The notes beneath the pieces are model-generated. The model made no database searches. It saw only the letters and a list, made by a program, of their open reading frames with translations, and had not been told where the DNA came from. A program made the position numbers and the translations under genes. A stretch of 64,000 bases of DNA from Haliscomenobacter sp040403615 (GTDB lineage Bacteria; Bacteroidota; Bacteroidia; Chitinophagales; Saprospiraceae): the NCBI RefSeq assembly GCF_040403615.1, contig NZ_JBBAKG010000029.1, forward strand, positions 1-64,000, given 5' to 3'. This document shows positions 38,529 to 47,243 of this stretch, one piece after another. How positions within the stretch are numbered: the first letter of the stretch is position 1; every line of letters begins with the position of its first letter.

Positions 38529-38643
38529 TTCGTTTTGTTGCAGATTATGAAAAAGTATCATTTAGGTTATCGGCAGTAAAACTATAACAAAACCGTATTA
38601 TTTTTACTCGGTATTTATTTTGAAATACCAAACACCCGCAGAC

Positions 38644-39108
38644 ATGAAAATAGAATTCACCCTTAACGGTTCCCCCCAATCGGTAGATGTACCTGAAAAT
38701 ATGCCCTTGCTGTGGGTAGTCCGGGACGTATTGAACCTGAAAGGAACCAAATTTGGTTGCGGCAAAGCCATGTGTGGTGCTTGTACCTTACACATCGATG
38801 GCGATGCCGTGCGCTCTTGCTCTTATTCCGCTCAAAACGCCCAAGGGAAAAACATCACCACCATTGAAGGACTTGCTCCAGAGGGCAGTCTGCATCCAGT
38901 GCAACAAGCCTGGATTGATGAAGTAGTACCGCAGTGTGGGTATTGCCAGCCAGGTTTTATGATGGCTGTTGCCAACTTGCTGGACAAAATCCCGAATCCA
39001 AGTGACGAAGACATCGACGACAACATCACCAATCTGTGCCGTTGTGGTACTTATTACCGCATGCGCAAAGCCATTCATCGGGCTGTCGCTTTGAAAAACA
39101 ACCTTTAA
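38644..39108 (+). CDS. (2Fe-2S)-binding small subunit of a molybdenum hydroxylase (IorA-type)
   Basis: 154 residues from the ATG at 38644; an upstream in-frame start at 38620 adds residues absent from the family. The plant-type ferredoxin cluster ligands are C39, C44, C47 and C59 (FGCGKAMCGAC); the second cluster uses CGYCQPG and CRCG near 99-133. Carries electrons from the molybdopterin subunit encoded 13 bases downstream. The two-subunit layout without an FAD subunit matches isoquinoline 1-oxidoreductase-like enzymes; no cytochrome partner is adjacent. Confidence 0.95.
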   Translation: MKIEFTLNGSPQSVDVPENMPLLWVVRDVLNLKGTKFGCGKAMCGACTLHIDGDAVRSCSYSAQNAQGKNITTIEGLAPEGSLHPVQQAWIDEVVPQCGYCQPGFMMAVANLLDKIPNPSDEDIDDNITNLCRCGTYYRMRKAIHRAVALKNNL

Positions 39109-39121
39109 ACCGCATCCAACC

Positions 39122-41293
39122 ATGGCAAAGAAAACATTCAATCGTCGTAAGTTCATCATCCGTTCTGGAGTTGGTTTAGGGGTACTTTTTGGCGTAGGTT
39201 TGCTTGGACGTGGGCCGCTGAGAAGAATGCTGGCTCAAACAGTCGAAGAAGCCATTCTGCCTTTTGACAATAAGTTTGATGCTTACATCTGGTTTGAAAT
39301 CAAGCCAGACAATCAAATAATTTTACGCTCGCCCAAGGTCGAAATGGGTCAAGGAATTTTTACGGCATTGGCGCAAATTGCTGCTGAGGAATTAGAAGTA
39401 GACTGGGAAAAAATTACTGTTGTACATGCAAGTACAGCTCAAGGCCCTATTGACTTTGTTTCTACTGGTGGTAGCTTATCTGTATCAGGTCTTTACGAAC
39501 CCTTGCGTGCCCTGGCAGCCACCATGCGTGAGATGCTGAAGGTCAACGCAGCTGAATTGATGGGGGTTTCCGTAAATGCGCTTTCGGCAAAAAATGGCGA
39601 AATTGCGGGGGGAGGCAAAACTATGACTTATGGAGAAGTTGCTGAAAAAGCCAGCAACTGGGACTTCAAAATTGACCCACCAACCCTGAAATCGAAAAGC
39701 CAGTTTAAGTTTATAGGCAAAGCATTGCCTAGGATTGACCTGGTCGCCAAAGTAAAAGGAGAGCCAATCTTTGGCATCGACGGTTCTTTCCCGGATATGC
39801 TTTATGGCTCGGTGCTGCGTCCTCCTGTAGTGGGAGCAAAATTCATCAGTGCCACGCCTGGAAAGGCCGCACAGATGCCCGGAGTGATCAAAGTAGTTAT
39901 TGAAAAGGATTTTATCGGCGTGGTGGCCGAATCCCGAGTTCAGGCCGAAGATGCCAAACACCAAGTGGACGTCAAATGGCAGATGCCAGAAAAATTGCTT
40001 CAACAGGCCGATGTGGATGCGTTGATCAAAGTAGGCGCTGGCAATGACGTGGTCATTCAAACCGAAGGAAGTGTAGCATTAACGGGTGAAAACGTTTTTA
40101 CCAGAGAATACTTCACTCCAATGGGGGCACACGCGCATATTGAACCCAACGGTGCTTCGGCGCATTACCAAAATGGCAAAGCTACCGTAAAACTCAGTAC
40201 TCAAGTGGCCAACCTCACCCGCAAAGAAGTTGCCAAAGCCCTGAACATTAAGGAAGAAGACGTGGATGTACAGCCCCAATACCTGGGTGGAGGATTTGGT
40301 CGCCGCTTGGAAACCCCTCATGCCGTTGAGGCAGCACTTCTATCCAAAGCAGTTGGCAAACCCGTTCATGTGTTTTTTGAACGGACCGAAGAGTTTCAAA
40401 ATGGCATTTTGCGCCCACCTTCACACAACGTACTCAAGGCTAAATTGAACAAAGACGGCAATATCGAATCCATCGAACACCATACCGCCAGTAGCGATGT
40501 GGCTTTTGATAGTTCACTTCTGTCTGTTTTTTTACCGATGAGCAATGATGTAGCCAAAGCGGTGGTAGGTGCCGACTTTGGTGCCTGGCGAGGCGGAATG
40601 ATCCAATACAAGGCGATTCCCAATTACAAAACGGTGGCCTGGCATGCTGAGCTTCCTTTCAAAACCAGTTGGTGGCGTGGACTGGGGCTTTTGTCCAACA
40701 CTTTTGCCATCGAATCCTTTATGGATGAACTGGCCCACGAAGCCAAGCAAGATCCGTTGGCGTTTCGCCTAAAACACCTCGCCGACAACGAAAAGGGTAA
40801 ATTGTTGAAAAGTGTGCTGAAAGCCGCTGCAAAACAAGCCGAATGGGACAAACCTCTTCCTGCTGGAAAAGCGCGTGGGATTGCCTGTTCTATCGATGTT
40901 GGCACTCCAGTTGCCCAAATCGCTGAGGTAGAAATCAAAGATGGAAAAATCAAGGTCAACAAGGTGATATGTGCCATCGATCCCGGACTGATCATCAACC
41001 CCGACGGGGTTAAAGCCCAAACTGAAGGAGCCATCATCATGGGCCTGAGCGCCAGCATGTTTGAAGAGATTACCATCAAAGATGGCAAAATGCAACCCAA
41101 TACCTTTGGTTTTTATCAAATGGCCTTCATCCGGGATGCCCCTGATATTGAAGTGGTATTGCTATCCAGTGGTGAAAATCCTCGCGGAATGGGCGAACCG
41201 CCCATCGGCCCCATCGGAGCAGCAATTGCCAATGCAGTGTTTCAATTGACTGGCAAAAGATTGAATCGCATTCCTTTGAAACTGGAGGAGTAA
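39122..41293 (+). CDS. Molybdopterin-binding large subunit of an aldehyde/isoquinoline oxidoreductase (IorB-type)
   Basis: 723 residues. Twin-arginine leader NRRKF at 7-11 followed by a hydrophobic stretch (about 14-30), so the complex is probably exported folded by Tat and works in the periplasm. Xanthine-dehydrogenase family segments: EMGQGIFTALAQIAAEEL, TGGSLSVSG, LGGGFGRRLE and the C-terminal RGMGEPPIGP, which holds the catalytic glutamate of the family. Hydroxylates an aldehyde or N-heterocycle; the substrate is unknown. Ends before a strong terminator at 41319. Confidence 0.94.
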   Translation: MAKKTFNRRKFIIRSGVGLGVLFGVGLLGRGPLRRMLAQTVEEAILPFDNKFDAYIWFEIKPDNQIILRSPKVEMGQGIFTALAQIAAEELEVDWEKITVVHASTAQGPIDFVSTGGSLSVSGLYEPLRALAATMREMLKVNAAELMGVSVNALSAKNGEIAGGGKTMTYGEVAEKASNWDFKIDPPTLKSKSQFKFIGKALPRIDLVAKVKGEPIFGIDGSFPDMLYGSVLRPPVVGAKFISATPGKAAQMPGVIKVVIEKDFIGVVAESRVQAEDAKHQVDVKWQMPEKLLQQADVDALIKVGAGNDVVIQTEGSVALTGENVFTREYFTPMGAHAHIEPNGASAHYQNGKATVKLSTQVANLTRKEVAKALNIKEEDVDVQPQYLGGGFGRRLETPHAVEAALLSKAVGKPVHVFFERTEEFQNGILRPPSHNVLKAKLNKDGNIESIEHHTASSDVAFDSSLLSVFLPMSNDVAKAVVGADFGAWRGGMIQYKAIPNYKTVAWHAELPFKTSWWRGLGLLSNTFAIESFMDELAHEAKQDPLAFRLKHLADNEKGKLLKSVLKAAAKQAEWDKPLPAGKARGIACSIDVGTPVAQIAEVEIKDGKIKVNKVICAIDPGLIINPDGVKAQTEGAIIMGLSASMFEEITIKDGKMQPNTFGFYQMAFIRDAPDIEVVLLSSGENPRGMGEPPIGPIGAAIANAVFQLTGKRLNRIPLKLEE

Positions 41294-41318
41294 AGGTGAT
41301 TTTACGACAAGACTATAA

Positions 41319-41364
41319 AAAAGCAAAGGGTAAAGCCTCGCATGAAACTTTACTCTTTGCTTTT
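41319..41364. terminator. Bidirectional terminator between the oxidoreductase and sucD genes
   Basis: 17-bp arms with one mismatch: AAAAGCAAAGGGTAAAG (41319-41335) and CTTTACTCTTTGCTTTT (41348-41364), 12-base loop. Serves both converging transcripts. Confidence 0.9.
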
Positions 41365-41379
41365 CTATACAGGTAGTAA

Positions 41380-42252
41380 CTATTTACCCAATGCCTTCAG
41401 TACGGTATGTCCCAATTCTGCTGGAGACTTCACCACGTGGATACCGCACTCTTCCATGATTTTCATTTTGGCTTCTGCTGTATCTTCAGCCCCACCGATG
41501 ATCGCACCGGCGTGACCCATTTTACGGCCTTTAGGCGCAGTTTGACCCGCGATGAAACCGATCACAGGCTTGGTACCGTGCGCTTTCACGTAGTACGCTG
41601 CTTCTGCTTCCATGCCGCCGCCGATTTCACCAATCATGATGATGGCTTCGGTTTCAGGATCGTTCATCAACAATTCAACCGCTTCTTTGGTAGAAGTACC
41701 TACGATGGGGTCTCCACCGATACCGATGCAAGTAGACTGACCCAAGCCAGCTTTGGTCACTTGATCCACGGCTTCGTAAGTCAAAGTACCAGAGCGAGAA
41801 ACGATGCCGATGGTACCTTTGCGGTGAATGAAGCCGGGCATGATGCCACACTTCGCTTCGTCAGGAGTGATTACGCCTGGACAGTTAGGGCCGATCAGGC
41901 GACTATCGCTGTTGTCGACATAAGCTTTTACTTTCACCATATCCTGTACCGGAATACCTTCCGTAATACAGATGATGACTTTGATGCCGGCATCAGCAGC
42001 TTCCATGATGGCATCAGCAGCAAATGGAGGCGGTACAAAAATCACCGATACATCTGCTCCACCCAGTTTTACGGCTTGCTCAACCGTATCCCAAACTGGT
42101 TTATCCAAATGGGTCGTTCCTCCCTTGCCCGGAGTAACCCCACCAATCAAGTTTGTTTTGTACTCCAACATCTGGGTACCATGGAAAGTACCTTCCTTGC
42201 CAGTGAATCCCTGTATAATGATTCGGGAATCTTTGTTAACGAGAACCGCCAT
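41380..42252 (-). CDS. sucD: Succinyl-CoA synthetase alpha subunit
   Basis: TCA-cycle enzyme subunit that binds CoA and carries the phosphohistidine. 290 residues, normal length. CoA-binding Rossmann region (IIQGFTGKEGTFH), SRSGTLTYE, GIGGDPIVGTS and the active-site KMGHAGAI with H247. sucC is not adjacent. Minus-strand neighbours upstream are divIC-like and eno; a 20-bp inverted repeat lies in the 101-base gap to divIC. Confidence 0.97.
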   Translation of the reverse strand: MAVLVNKDSRIIIQGFTGKEGTFHGTQMLEYKTNLIGGVTPGKGGTTHLDKPVWDTVEQAVKLGGADVSVIFVPPPFAADAIMEAADAGIKVIICITEGIPVQDMVKVKAYVDNSDSRLIGPNCPGVITPDEAKCGIMPGFIHRKGTIGIVSRSGTLTYEAVDQVTKAGLGQSTCIGIGGDPIVGTSTKEAVELLMNDPETEAIIMIGEIGGGMEAEAAYYVKAHGTKPVIGFIAGQTAPKGRKMGHAGAIIGGAEDTAEAKMKIMEECGIHVVKSPAELGHTVLKALGK

Positions 42253-42279
42253 TTTTTATTCAATTTTTAGGGTTTCAGC

Positions 42280-42345
42280 TTTTAGGGTTACTCGCCACCA
42301 GGCGCCTCGACTTCGCTTGGCGACCGGTGGCGAGTAACCCTAAAA
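42280..42345. repeat. Perfect 20-bp inverted repeat between divIC and sucD
   Basis: Arms TTTTAGGGTTACTCGCCACC (42280-42299) and its exact complement (42326-42345) around a 26-base loop that can itself pair (CGCC/GGCG). Begins 9 bases behind the divIC stop and ends 28 bases before the sucD start. Confidence 0.9.
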
Positions 42346-42353
42346 CTTAAAAC

Positions 42354-42662
42354 TTATTTTTCTTCTTCAATAATAAACACATCCTCCCCTTCCTTTTTCA
42401 TGTAGTACTTTTCCCGGGCAAACTGTTCGCCATTTCTTTGCAGGTTTTTGCGCTCGCGCTTGGCCTCCTGAATTTTTTTGGCGTAGTAAGCCTTGTCCTG
42501 CTCCAACTTGTCTTTTGTCTTTTGCAATCTCCATTGGGTGATCACATCGTGCTTGTCGATGAAAATCATCCAGAAAAAGAAAACCGTCAACAACAGAATG
42601 TACCGATTCCGAAACGGTGCCGGAATCAGGTTGACAAAAGGTTGGATTGGATTCGTACTCAT
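42354..42662 (-). CDS. Septum formation initiator family protein (DivIC/FtsB-like)
   Basis: 102 residues: short N-terminus, one membrane helix at about 19-37 (ILLLTVFFFWMIF), then a coiled coil (about 45-85) ending in REKYYMKKEGED, the typical FtsB/DivIC layout. Thought to act with FtsL and FtsQ in the divisome. Located 98 bases behind eno, an adjacency also known from other bacteria where eno and ftsB are neighbours. Both flanking spacers carry palindromes. Confidence 0.9.
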   Translation of the reverse strand: MSTNPIQPFVNLIPAPFRNRYILLLTVFFFWMIFIDKHDVITQWRLQKTKDKLEQDKAYYAKKIQEAKRERKNLQRNGEQFAREKYYMKKEGEDVFIIEEEK

Positions 42663-42693
42663 GAATTTTCAGATTTTTTCGGAATACCCGTCG

Positions 42694-42766
42694 GGGCGGC
42701 CCTATGTGGCCGCCCGGTAGGGGCAACCACGTAGGGAGGGCAAACCACGTAGGGTTTCCCCTACCG
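42694..42766. repeat. Palindrome cluster (GGCAACC-N6-GGTTGCC family) at the eno stop codon
   Basis: Hairpin 1: GGGCGGCC (42694-42701), 6-base loop, GGCCGCCC (42708-42715). Hairpin 2: CGGTAGGGG (42715-42723) pairs with CCCCTACCG (42758-42766) and encloses GGGCAAACC/GGTTTCCC. The TAG stop of eno (42763-42761) lies inside the last arm. The loop design matches the three hairpins at 53440-53511. Confidence 0.8.
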
Positions 42767-44050
42767 CCAACGGAAAATGCTTGCTCCAGGATAAACCGCT
42801 GCTTCAGCCAGTTCTTCTTCGATGCGCAGCAACTGGTTGTATTTAGCGACCCGATCAGAACGAGACAAAGAGCCTGTTTTGATTTGTCCTGTATTCAATG
42901 CAACGGCTAAATCGGCGATGGTAGTATCTTCAGTTTCGCCAGAACGGTGGCTCATTACCGAAGTATACGCATTGCGGGTAGCCAAATCGACAGCCTGAAT
43001 GGTTTCAGTCAAAGTACCGATCTGGTTGACCTTGATCAAAATAGAGTTGGCTGCATTTCTGTCAATACCTTGGCGTAGGCGCTTGGTGTTGGTTACAAAG
43101 AAATCGTCACCTACAATTTGCAGGCGATTGCCCAACACCTTGGTCATTTCTGCCCAGGTATCCCAATCGTCTTCTGCCAAACCATCTTCGATCGATACGA
43201 TCGGGTATTTGTCTACCCAGCCTTTCCAGTAGCTGATCATTTCTGATGAAGTCAGTTTGTCGCCACTGGATTTGTGGAAGTGGTATACTTTTTCTTCTTC
43301 GTTGTAAAACTCAGATGCAGCAGCGTCCATAGCGATGAAGATGTCTTCACCTGGGCGGTAGCCCGCCACTTCAATCGCTTTCAACACGATTTCGATGGCT
43401 TCTTCGTTGGATTTGATGTTGGGGGCAAAACCGCCTTCATCACCTACGTTGGTAGAATAACCGCTTTTCTTCAATACGTTTTTGAGGTGGTGGAAAACCT
43501 CAGCTCCCCAGCGCAGTGCCTCAGAAAAAGTAGGTGCGCCAATTGGCATGATCATGAATTCCTGGAAATCGATGCTGTTGTCTGCGTGAGAACCACCGTT
43601 GAGGATGTTCATCATCGGAACAGGCAGGGTAACTGCATTTACACCACCTACGTAGCGGTACAAGGGCTGTCCGCTGGCTTCAGCTGCTGCTTTGGCCACG
43701 GCCAAAGAAACACCCAGAATGGCGTTGGCACCCAGTTTGCCTTTATTTTCGGTACCATCCAGCTCGATGAGCAGCTTGTCGATGTATACTTGCTCAGTGG
43801 CATCCAGACCGATCAGTTCATCTGCAATCTCTTCGATTATATTGCTGACTGCTTTGGTTACGCCTTTGCCGAGGTACTGGCTTTTGTCATTGTCACGGAG
43901 CTCCACAGCTTCATGCTTACCAGTAGAAGCGCCAGAAGGAACGGCGGCACGGCCAAAGTAGCCGTCTTCAGTGGTTACTTCTACTTCTACAGTTGGGTTG
44001 CCGCGGGAATCCAGGATTTGCCGGGCGTGAACATCAACAATGGTACTCAT
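42761..44050 (-). CDS. eno: Enolase
   Basis: Glycolytic enzyme converting 2-phosphoglycerate to phosphoenolpyruvate. 429 residues, normal length. N-terminus VHARQILDSRGNPTVEVEV, GDEGGFAPN, the metal ligands in AMDAAASEFY and SIEDGLAEDDW, and the signature ILIKVNQIGTLTET are all present. Lies 54 bases behind carA on the same strand and is likely to be in the same transcript. The last codons overlap a hairpin element. Confidence 0.98.
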   Translation of the reverse strand: MSTIVDVHARQILDSRGNPTVEVEVTTEDGYFGRAAVPSGASTGKHEAVELRDNDKSQYLGKGVTKAVSNIIEEIADELIGLDATEQVYIDKLLIELDGTENKGKLGANAILGVSLAVAKAAAEASGQPLYRYVGGVNAVTLPVPMMNILNGGSHADNSIDFQEFMIMPIGAPTFSEALRWGAEVFHHLKNVLKKSGYSTNVGDEGGFAPNIKSNEEAIEIVLKAIEVAGYRPGEDIFIAMDAAASEFYNEEEKVYHFHKSSGDKLTSSEMISYWKGWVDKYPIVSIEDGLAEDDWDTWAEMTKVLGNRLQIVGDDFFVTNTKRLRQGIDRNAANSILIKVNQIGTLTETIQAVDLATRNAYTSVMSHRSGETEDTTIADLAVALNTGQIKTGSLSRSDRVAKYNQLLRIEEELAEAAVYPGASIFRWR

Positions 44051-44104
44051 AAGTCGTTGTGTTGTTTGGTGAAAAAGGTGCGCCGAATCCCTCCGGCCAG
44101 TGGT

Positions 44105-45217
44105 TTATTGCATCATTTTGACGAAATCGTCAAAGAGATATCGAGCATCGTGTGGTCCAGGAGCTGCCTCCGGATGGTACTGTACGGAGAAGGCTTTTTT
44201 GTCCTTCACCCGAATGCCCTCAATGGTATCGTCATTGAGGTTCACGTGGGTAATTTCTACCCGTTCGTTGGCCGTAATGGCCTTGGGATCTACCGCAAAA
44301 CCGTGGTTTTGGCTGGTGATCTCACAATGCCCTGTCAGCAGGTTCTTGACCGGGTGGTTGATGCCCCGGTGGCCGTTGAACATCTTGTAGGTCGGAATGT
44401 CCAGCGCCAGTGCCAGCAATTGATGCCCCAAACAAATGCCGAAGATCGGCTTGTCTTGCTGGAGAATCTCTTTGGCGGTACTGATCGCATAATCCATCGC
44501 TGCCGGATCGCCAGGGCCATTTGAAAAGAAAAAGCCGTCTGGATTGAACTCCTGCAACTCAGGCAAACGGGTTTTGGCCGGAAATACTTTGAGGTAACAA
44601 CCGCGTTGGGCCATGCATTCCAGGATGTTTCGCTTGGTACCAAAATCAAGTACTGCCACCCTGTACTGCGCATTGGGGTCGCCAATGAGGTAGGCCTCAG
44701 TGGTGCTTACTTTGGAGGCCAGCTCCAAACCGTCCATTGAAGGTACTTGAGCCAGCTGCTTTTTCAATGCTGCAATATCCAAAATTTCGGATGAAATAAT
44801 GGCATTCATCGCACCTTTGTGGCGAATGTGGCGCACAATTGCACGGGTATCGACATCAGAGATGCCTACCAGCGATTCATGCTCAAAATAATCCTGGATA
44901 TCGTCGTCGGCTTGCTGGCGAGAATACTGCGTGGTGAAGTTTTTGCAGATGAGTCCGGCAATTTTGATGCTGCCCGATTCCACTTCACTGTTTTTGGTGC
45001 CATAGTTCCCGATGTGGGCGTTGGTGGTCACCAACAATTGGCCATAGTAAGAAGGATCCGTAAAAATTTCCTGGTATCCGGTCATCCCGGTATTGAAACA
45101 TATTTCTCCGGTGGTGGTTCCAATTTTTCCGGCAGCTTTGCCGTGGTAAACTGTCCCATCTTCCAGTAACAAGATTGCAGGGGTATAATTGGGTTCCTTG
45201 CTGTACTTATCTTCCAT
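44105..45217 (-). CDS. carA: Carbamoyl-phosphate synthase small (glutaminase) subunit
   Basis: Releases ammonia from glutamine for carbamoyl phosphate used in pyrimidine and arginine synthesis. 370 residues, normal length. N-terminal domain about 1-180; class I glutaminase about 185-365 with C262 in GICLGHQ, H348 and E350 in YHPEAAPGPHD. carB is not adjacent. A TAATTTTG element at 45241-45234 could be its -7 box. The order rplQ, carA, eno seems common in this group. Confidence 0.97.
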   Translation of the reverse strand: MEDKYSKEPNYTPAILLLEDGTVYHGKAAGKIGTTTGEICFNTGMTGYQEIFTDPSYYGQLLVTTNAHIGNYGTKNSEVESGSIKIAGLICKNFTTQYSRQQADDDIQDYFEHESLVGISDVDTRAIVRHIRHKGAMNAIISSEILDIAALKKQLAQVPSMDGLELASKVSTTEAYLIGDPNAQYRVAVLDFGTKRNILECMAQRGCYLKVFPAKTRLPELQEFNPDGFFFSNGPGDPAAMDYAISTAKEILQQDKPIFGICLGHQLLALALDIPTYKMFNGHRGINHPVKNLLTGHCEITSQNHGFAVDPKAITANERVEITHVNLNDDTIEGIRVKDKKAFSVQYHPEAAPGPHDARYLFDDFVKMMQ

Positions 45218-45340
45218 CTCATCAATTTGGCTGCAAAATTAGTGATTGATTGGGAAAGATTGGAAGGAAATGTGCAGATTGGTGAATTTTTTCTGTAGGA
45301 CTAAAAAATGGCTATCGAATAGGATCTCATTTCTTCATAC

Positions 45341-45379
45341 AAAAAAAGGCGACACCAAAACCTTGGTATCGCCCTTTTT
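45341..45379 (-). terminator. Terminator of the ribosomal cluster after rplQ
   Basis: On the minus strand GGCGATACC (45373-45365) pairs with GGTGTCGCC (45356-45348), one G-U/mismatch position, followed by seven T (45347-45341). It begins 24 bases behind the rplQ stop and closes the long fusA-rplQ cluster before carA. Confidence 0.9.
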
Positions 45380-45402
45380 CTGAAATCAGCAGCCAAACTG
45401 GC

Positions 45403-45942
45403 TTATTCCTTATCTTCAGGTGTTTCGGCAGCAGCCTCTTCAGTTGTATCGACAACCTCAGTTGCTTCCGTTTCCACCACTTCAGCAGTTGTTGTTTCGG
45501 TTTTGCCTTTGGCACCACTACCCCGGCGAGAACGACGTACTTTGTTGGTAGTCTTCGTTTCTGCACCACCTGGATTGTACAGGTCGTTGAAGTCAACAAA
45601 CTCAATCATGGCCATATCCGAAGCATCACTTCTGCGGAAACCGATTTTGATGATGCGCAGGTAACCACCTGGGCGATCGCCAATTTTTGGTCCGACTACG
45701 TCAAACAACTCCTTGATCGCTTCCTTGTTCTGAAGGTAGCTGAACACTACGCGGCGGTTGTGGGTAGAGTCGTCTTTAGCTTTGGTCACCAACGGTTCCA
45801 TGTGAACGCGCAATGCCTTTGCTTTGGCCAAGGTAGTCGTGATCCGCTTGTGCGTGATCAGGGCAATGGTCAGGTTCGCCAACAGTGCCTGACGGTGCTC
45901 AGCCTTACGGCCAAGGTGGTTGTGTTTTTTTCCGTGTCTCAT
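45403..45942 (-). CDS. rplQ: Ribosomal protein L17 with charged C-terminal extension
   Basis: Large-subunit protein near the exit tunnel. The start MRHGKKHNHLGRKAEHR fixes the ATG at 45942 (an open frame reaches 45987). The L17 core covers about 1-118; it is followed by about 60 extra residues: first a basic patch (KVRRSRRGSGAKGK, about 134-147), then a Glu/Thr/Val/Ala-rich acidic tail (148-179). E. coli L17 has 127 residues. Last gene of the cluster. Confidence 0.96.
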   Translation of the reverse strand: MRHGKKHNHLGRKAEHRQALLANLTIALITHKRITTTLAKAKALRVHMEPLVTKAKDDSTHNRRVVFSYLQNKEAIKELFDVVGPKIGDRPGGYLRIIKIGFRRSDASDMAMIEFVDFNDLYNPGGAETKTTNKVRRSRRGSGAKGKTETTTAEVVETEATEVVDTTEEAAAETPEDKE

Positions 45943-46034
45943 TTTATTGAGTTGTTGTCTTCGCAACACCGTGCAGATGATTTGCACAGGTTATTGCAGG
46001 GTGCACGACCTGAGTCGCGCGGGTTCATCGAATG

Positions 46035-46141
46035 CCCACGACTAAAGTCATGGGTTTATACTTGGATAGGTTGCCTTGAATCTCCCACGGCTAAAGCCAT
46101 GGGTTGCATCCTATGTGGGCTCCCACGACTGAAGTCGTGGG
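46035..46141. repeat. Three hairpins of the CCCACG...CGTGGG family between rpoA and rplQ
   Basis: 20-base units at 46035-46054, 46084-46103 and 46122-46141 (CCCACGACTGAAGTCGTGGG is the perfect one). Spacing of the unit starts is 49 and 38 bases. The first unit lies 8 bases behind the rpoA stop in transcription order. Compensating changes (GACT/AGTC versus GGCT/AGCC) keep the stems paired. Confidence 0.9.
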
Positions 46142-46148
46142 TTGCCAT

Positions 46149-47147
46149 CTATTCTTCGTCGAGTTTGTACTTGGACAAGTCCATACCGAAGGTGAGTCCT
46201 TTTTCTTGCAGGAGTTCTTCGATTTCAACGAGTGATTTTTTACCGAAGTTGCGGAACTTGAGCAATTCGTGGGTGTCGTAGTGTACCAATTCAGCCAAGG
46301 TGTTGATTTTAGCTGCCTTGAGACAGTTGTAAGCACGAACCGAAAGATCCAGATCTTCGAGTGAAGTTTTCAGCAGCTTGCGCATGTGGAGGATGTGCTC
46401 ATCCACAATGTTGTCTTCGCGGCTGGAAGCATCATCGAAAGTAATGTTTTCGTCGGTGATCAGCATCAAGTGCTGGATCAGGATACGCGAAGCTTCCTTG
46501 ATGGCATCTTCCGGGTGGATGGTTCCGTCCGTTTTCACCTCGATGGTCAGCTTTTCATAATCCGTACGTTGGCCTACCCGCGTATTTTCAATGCGGTAAG
46601 ACACGTTTTTGATGGGTGTGTAGATGGCATCTACCGGGATTACTCCGATTGGTGCATCTTTCGGCAAATTGTCATCTGCTGGAACATAACCACGACCTTT
46701 GGTAATGGTAAATTCCACCTCAAGGTTGACGAAAGGCTCCATCGTACACAACAACAGCTCAGGGTTCATCACCCGGAATGCATTGGTGTGGTCTTCGATG
46801 TCTCCTGCCCGAAATTCTTCTTTACCATTGATGGTTAAGTAGACTTTTTCGGTGTTGACGTCATCGTCTCCTGAAATCTTTTTCAGGCGAACTTGCTTGA
46901 GGTTCAAGATGATCTCCACTACGTCTTCTACTACGCCACGAATGGTACCGAATTCATGATCGACACCTGCGATGCGCACAGCAGAAATTGCATAGCCTTC
47001 CAAAGAAGAAAGCAACACTCGGCGAAGAGAGTTCCCTACAGTTTGACCGAAGCCTGGTTCAAGGGGTTTAAACTCAAAAAGACCTTCAAAATCGTTTGCT
47101 TTTTGCATTACGATCTTATCCGGCTTCTGGAAATTAAGAATGCTCAT
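46149..47147 (-). CDS. rpoA: RNA polymerase alpha subunit
   Basis: Scaffold of RNA polymerase assembly and target of activators. 332 residues from the ATG at 47147 (MSILNFQKPDKIVM); an open frame continues to 47222 but has no family similarity. N-terminal dimerisation domain with LEPGFGQTVGNSLRRVLLSSLEG; C-terminal domain with AYNCLKAAKINTLAELV and LLKFRNFGKKSLVEIEELL. 173 bases behind rpsD with a large hairpin between. Confidence 0.98.
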   Translation of the reverse strand: MSILNFQKPDKIVMQKANDFEGLFEFKPLEPGFGQTVGNSLRRVLLSSLEGYAISAVRIAGVDHEFGTIRGVVEDVVEIILNLKQVRLKKISGDDDVNTEKVYLTINGKEEFRAGDIEDHTNAFRVMNPELLLCTMEPFVNLEVEFTITKGRGYVPADDNLPKDAPIGVIPVDAIYTPIKNVSYRIENTRVGQRTDYEKLTIEVKTDGTIHPEDAIKEASRILIQHLMLITDENITFDDASSREDNIVDEHILHMRKLLKTSLEDLDLSVRAYNCLKAAKINTLAELVHYDTHELLKFRNFGKKSLVEIEELLQEKGLTFGMDLSKYKLDEE

Positions 47148-47243
47148 ATGCGGAATATGGACTTTGAGAAGGATTAAATGACCGGTCTCTGAACGCAGGA
47201 ACGTCTTCCAGCGTTGATCCAAACAAAGTATGTTAAAGCACCT

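Noticed and set aside
41407..42270. A 287-residue open frame on the + strand opposite sucD
   Set aside because: Antisense shadow of sucD, His/Phe-rich and without recognisable motifs.
43274..44524. A 416-residue open frame on the + strand across eno and carA
   Set aside because: It spans two well-supported genes in antisense; no domain or start signal is seen.
46035..46141. Short CRISPR-like array between rpoA and rplQ
   Set aside because: Only three imperfect 20-base palindromes with irregular distances; they belong to a dispersed hairpin family.
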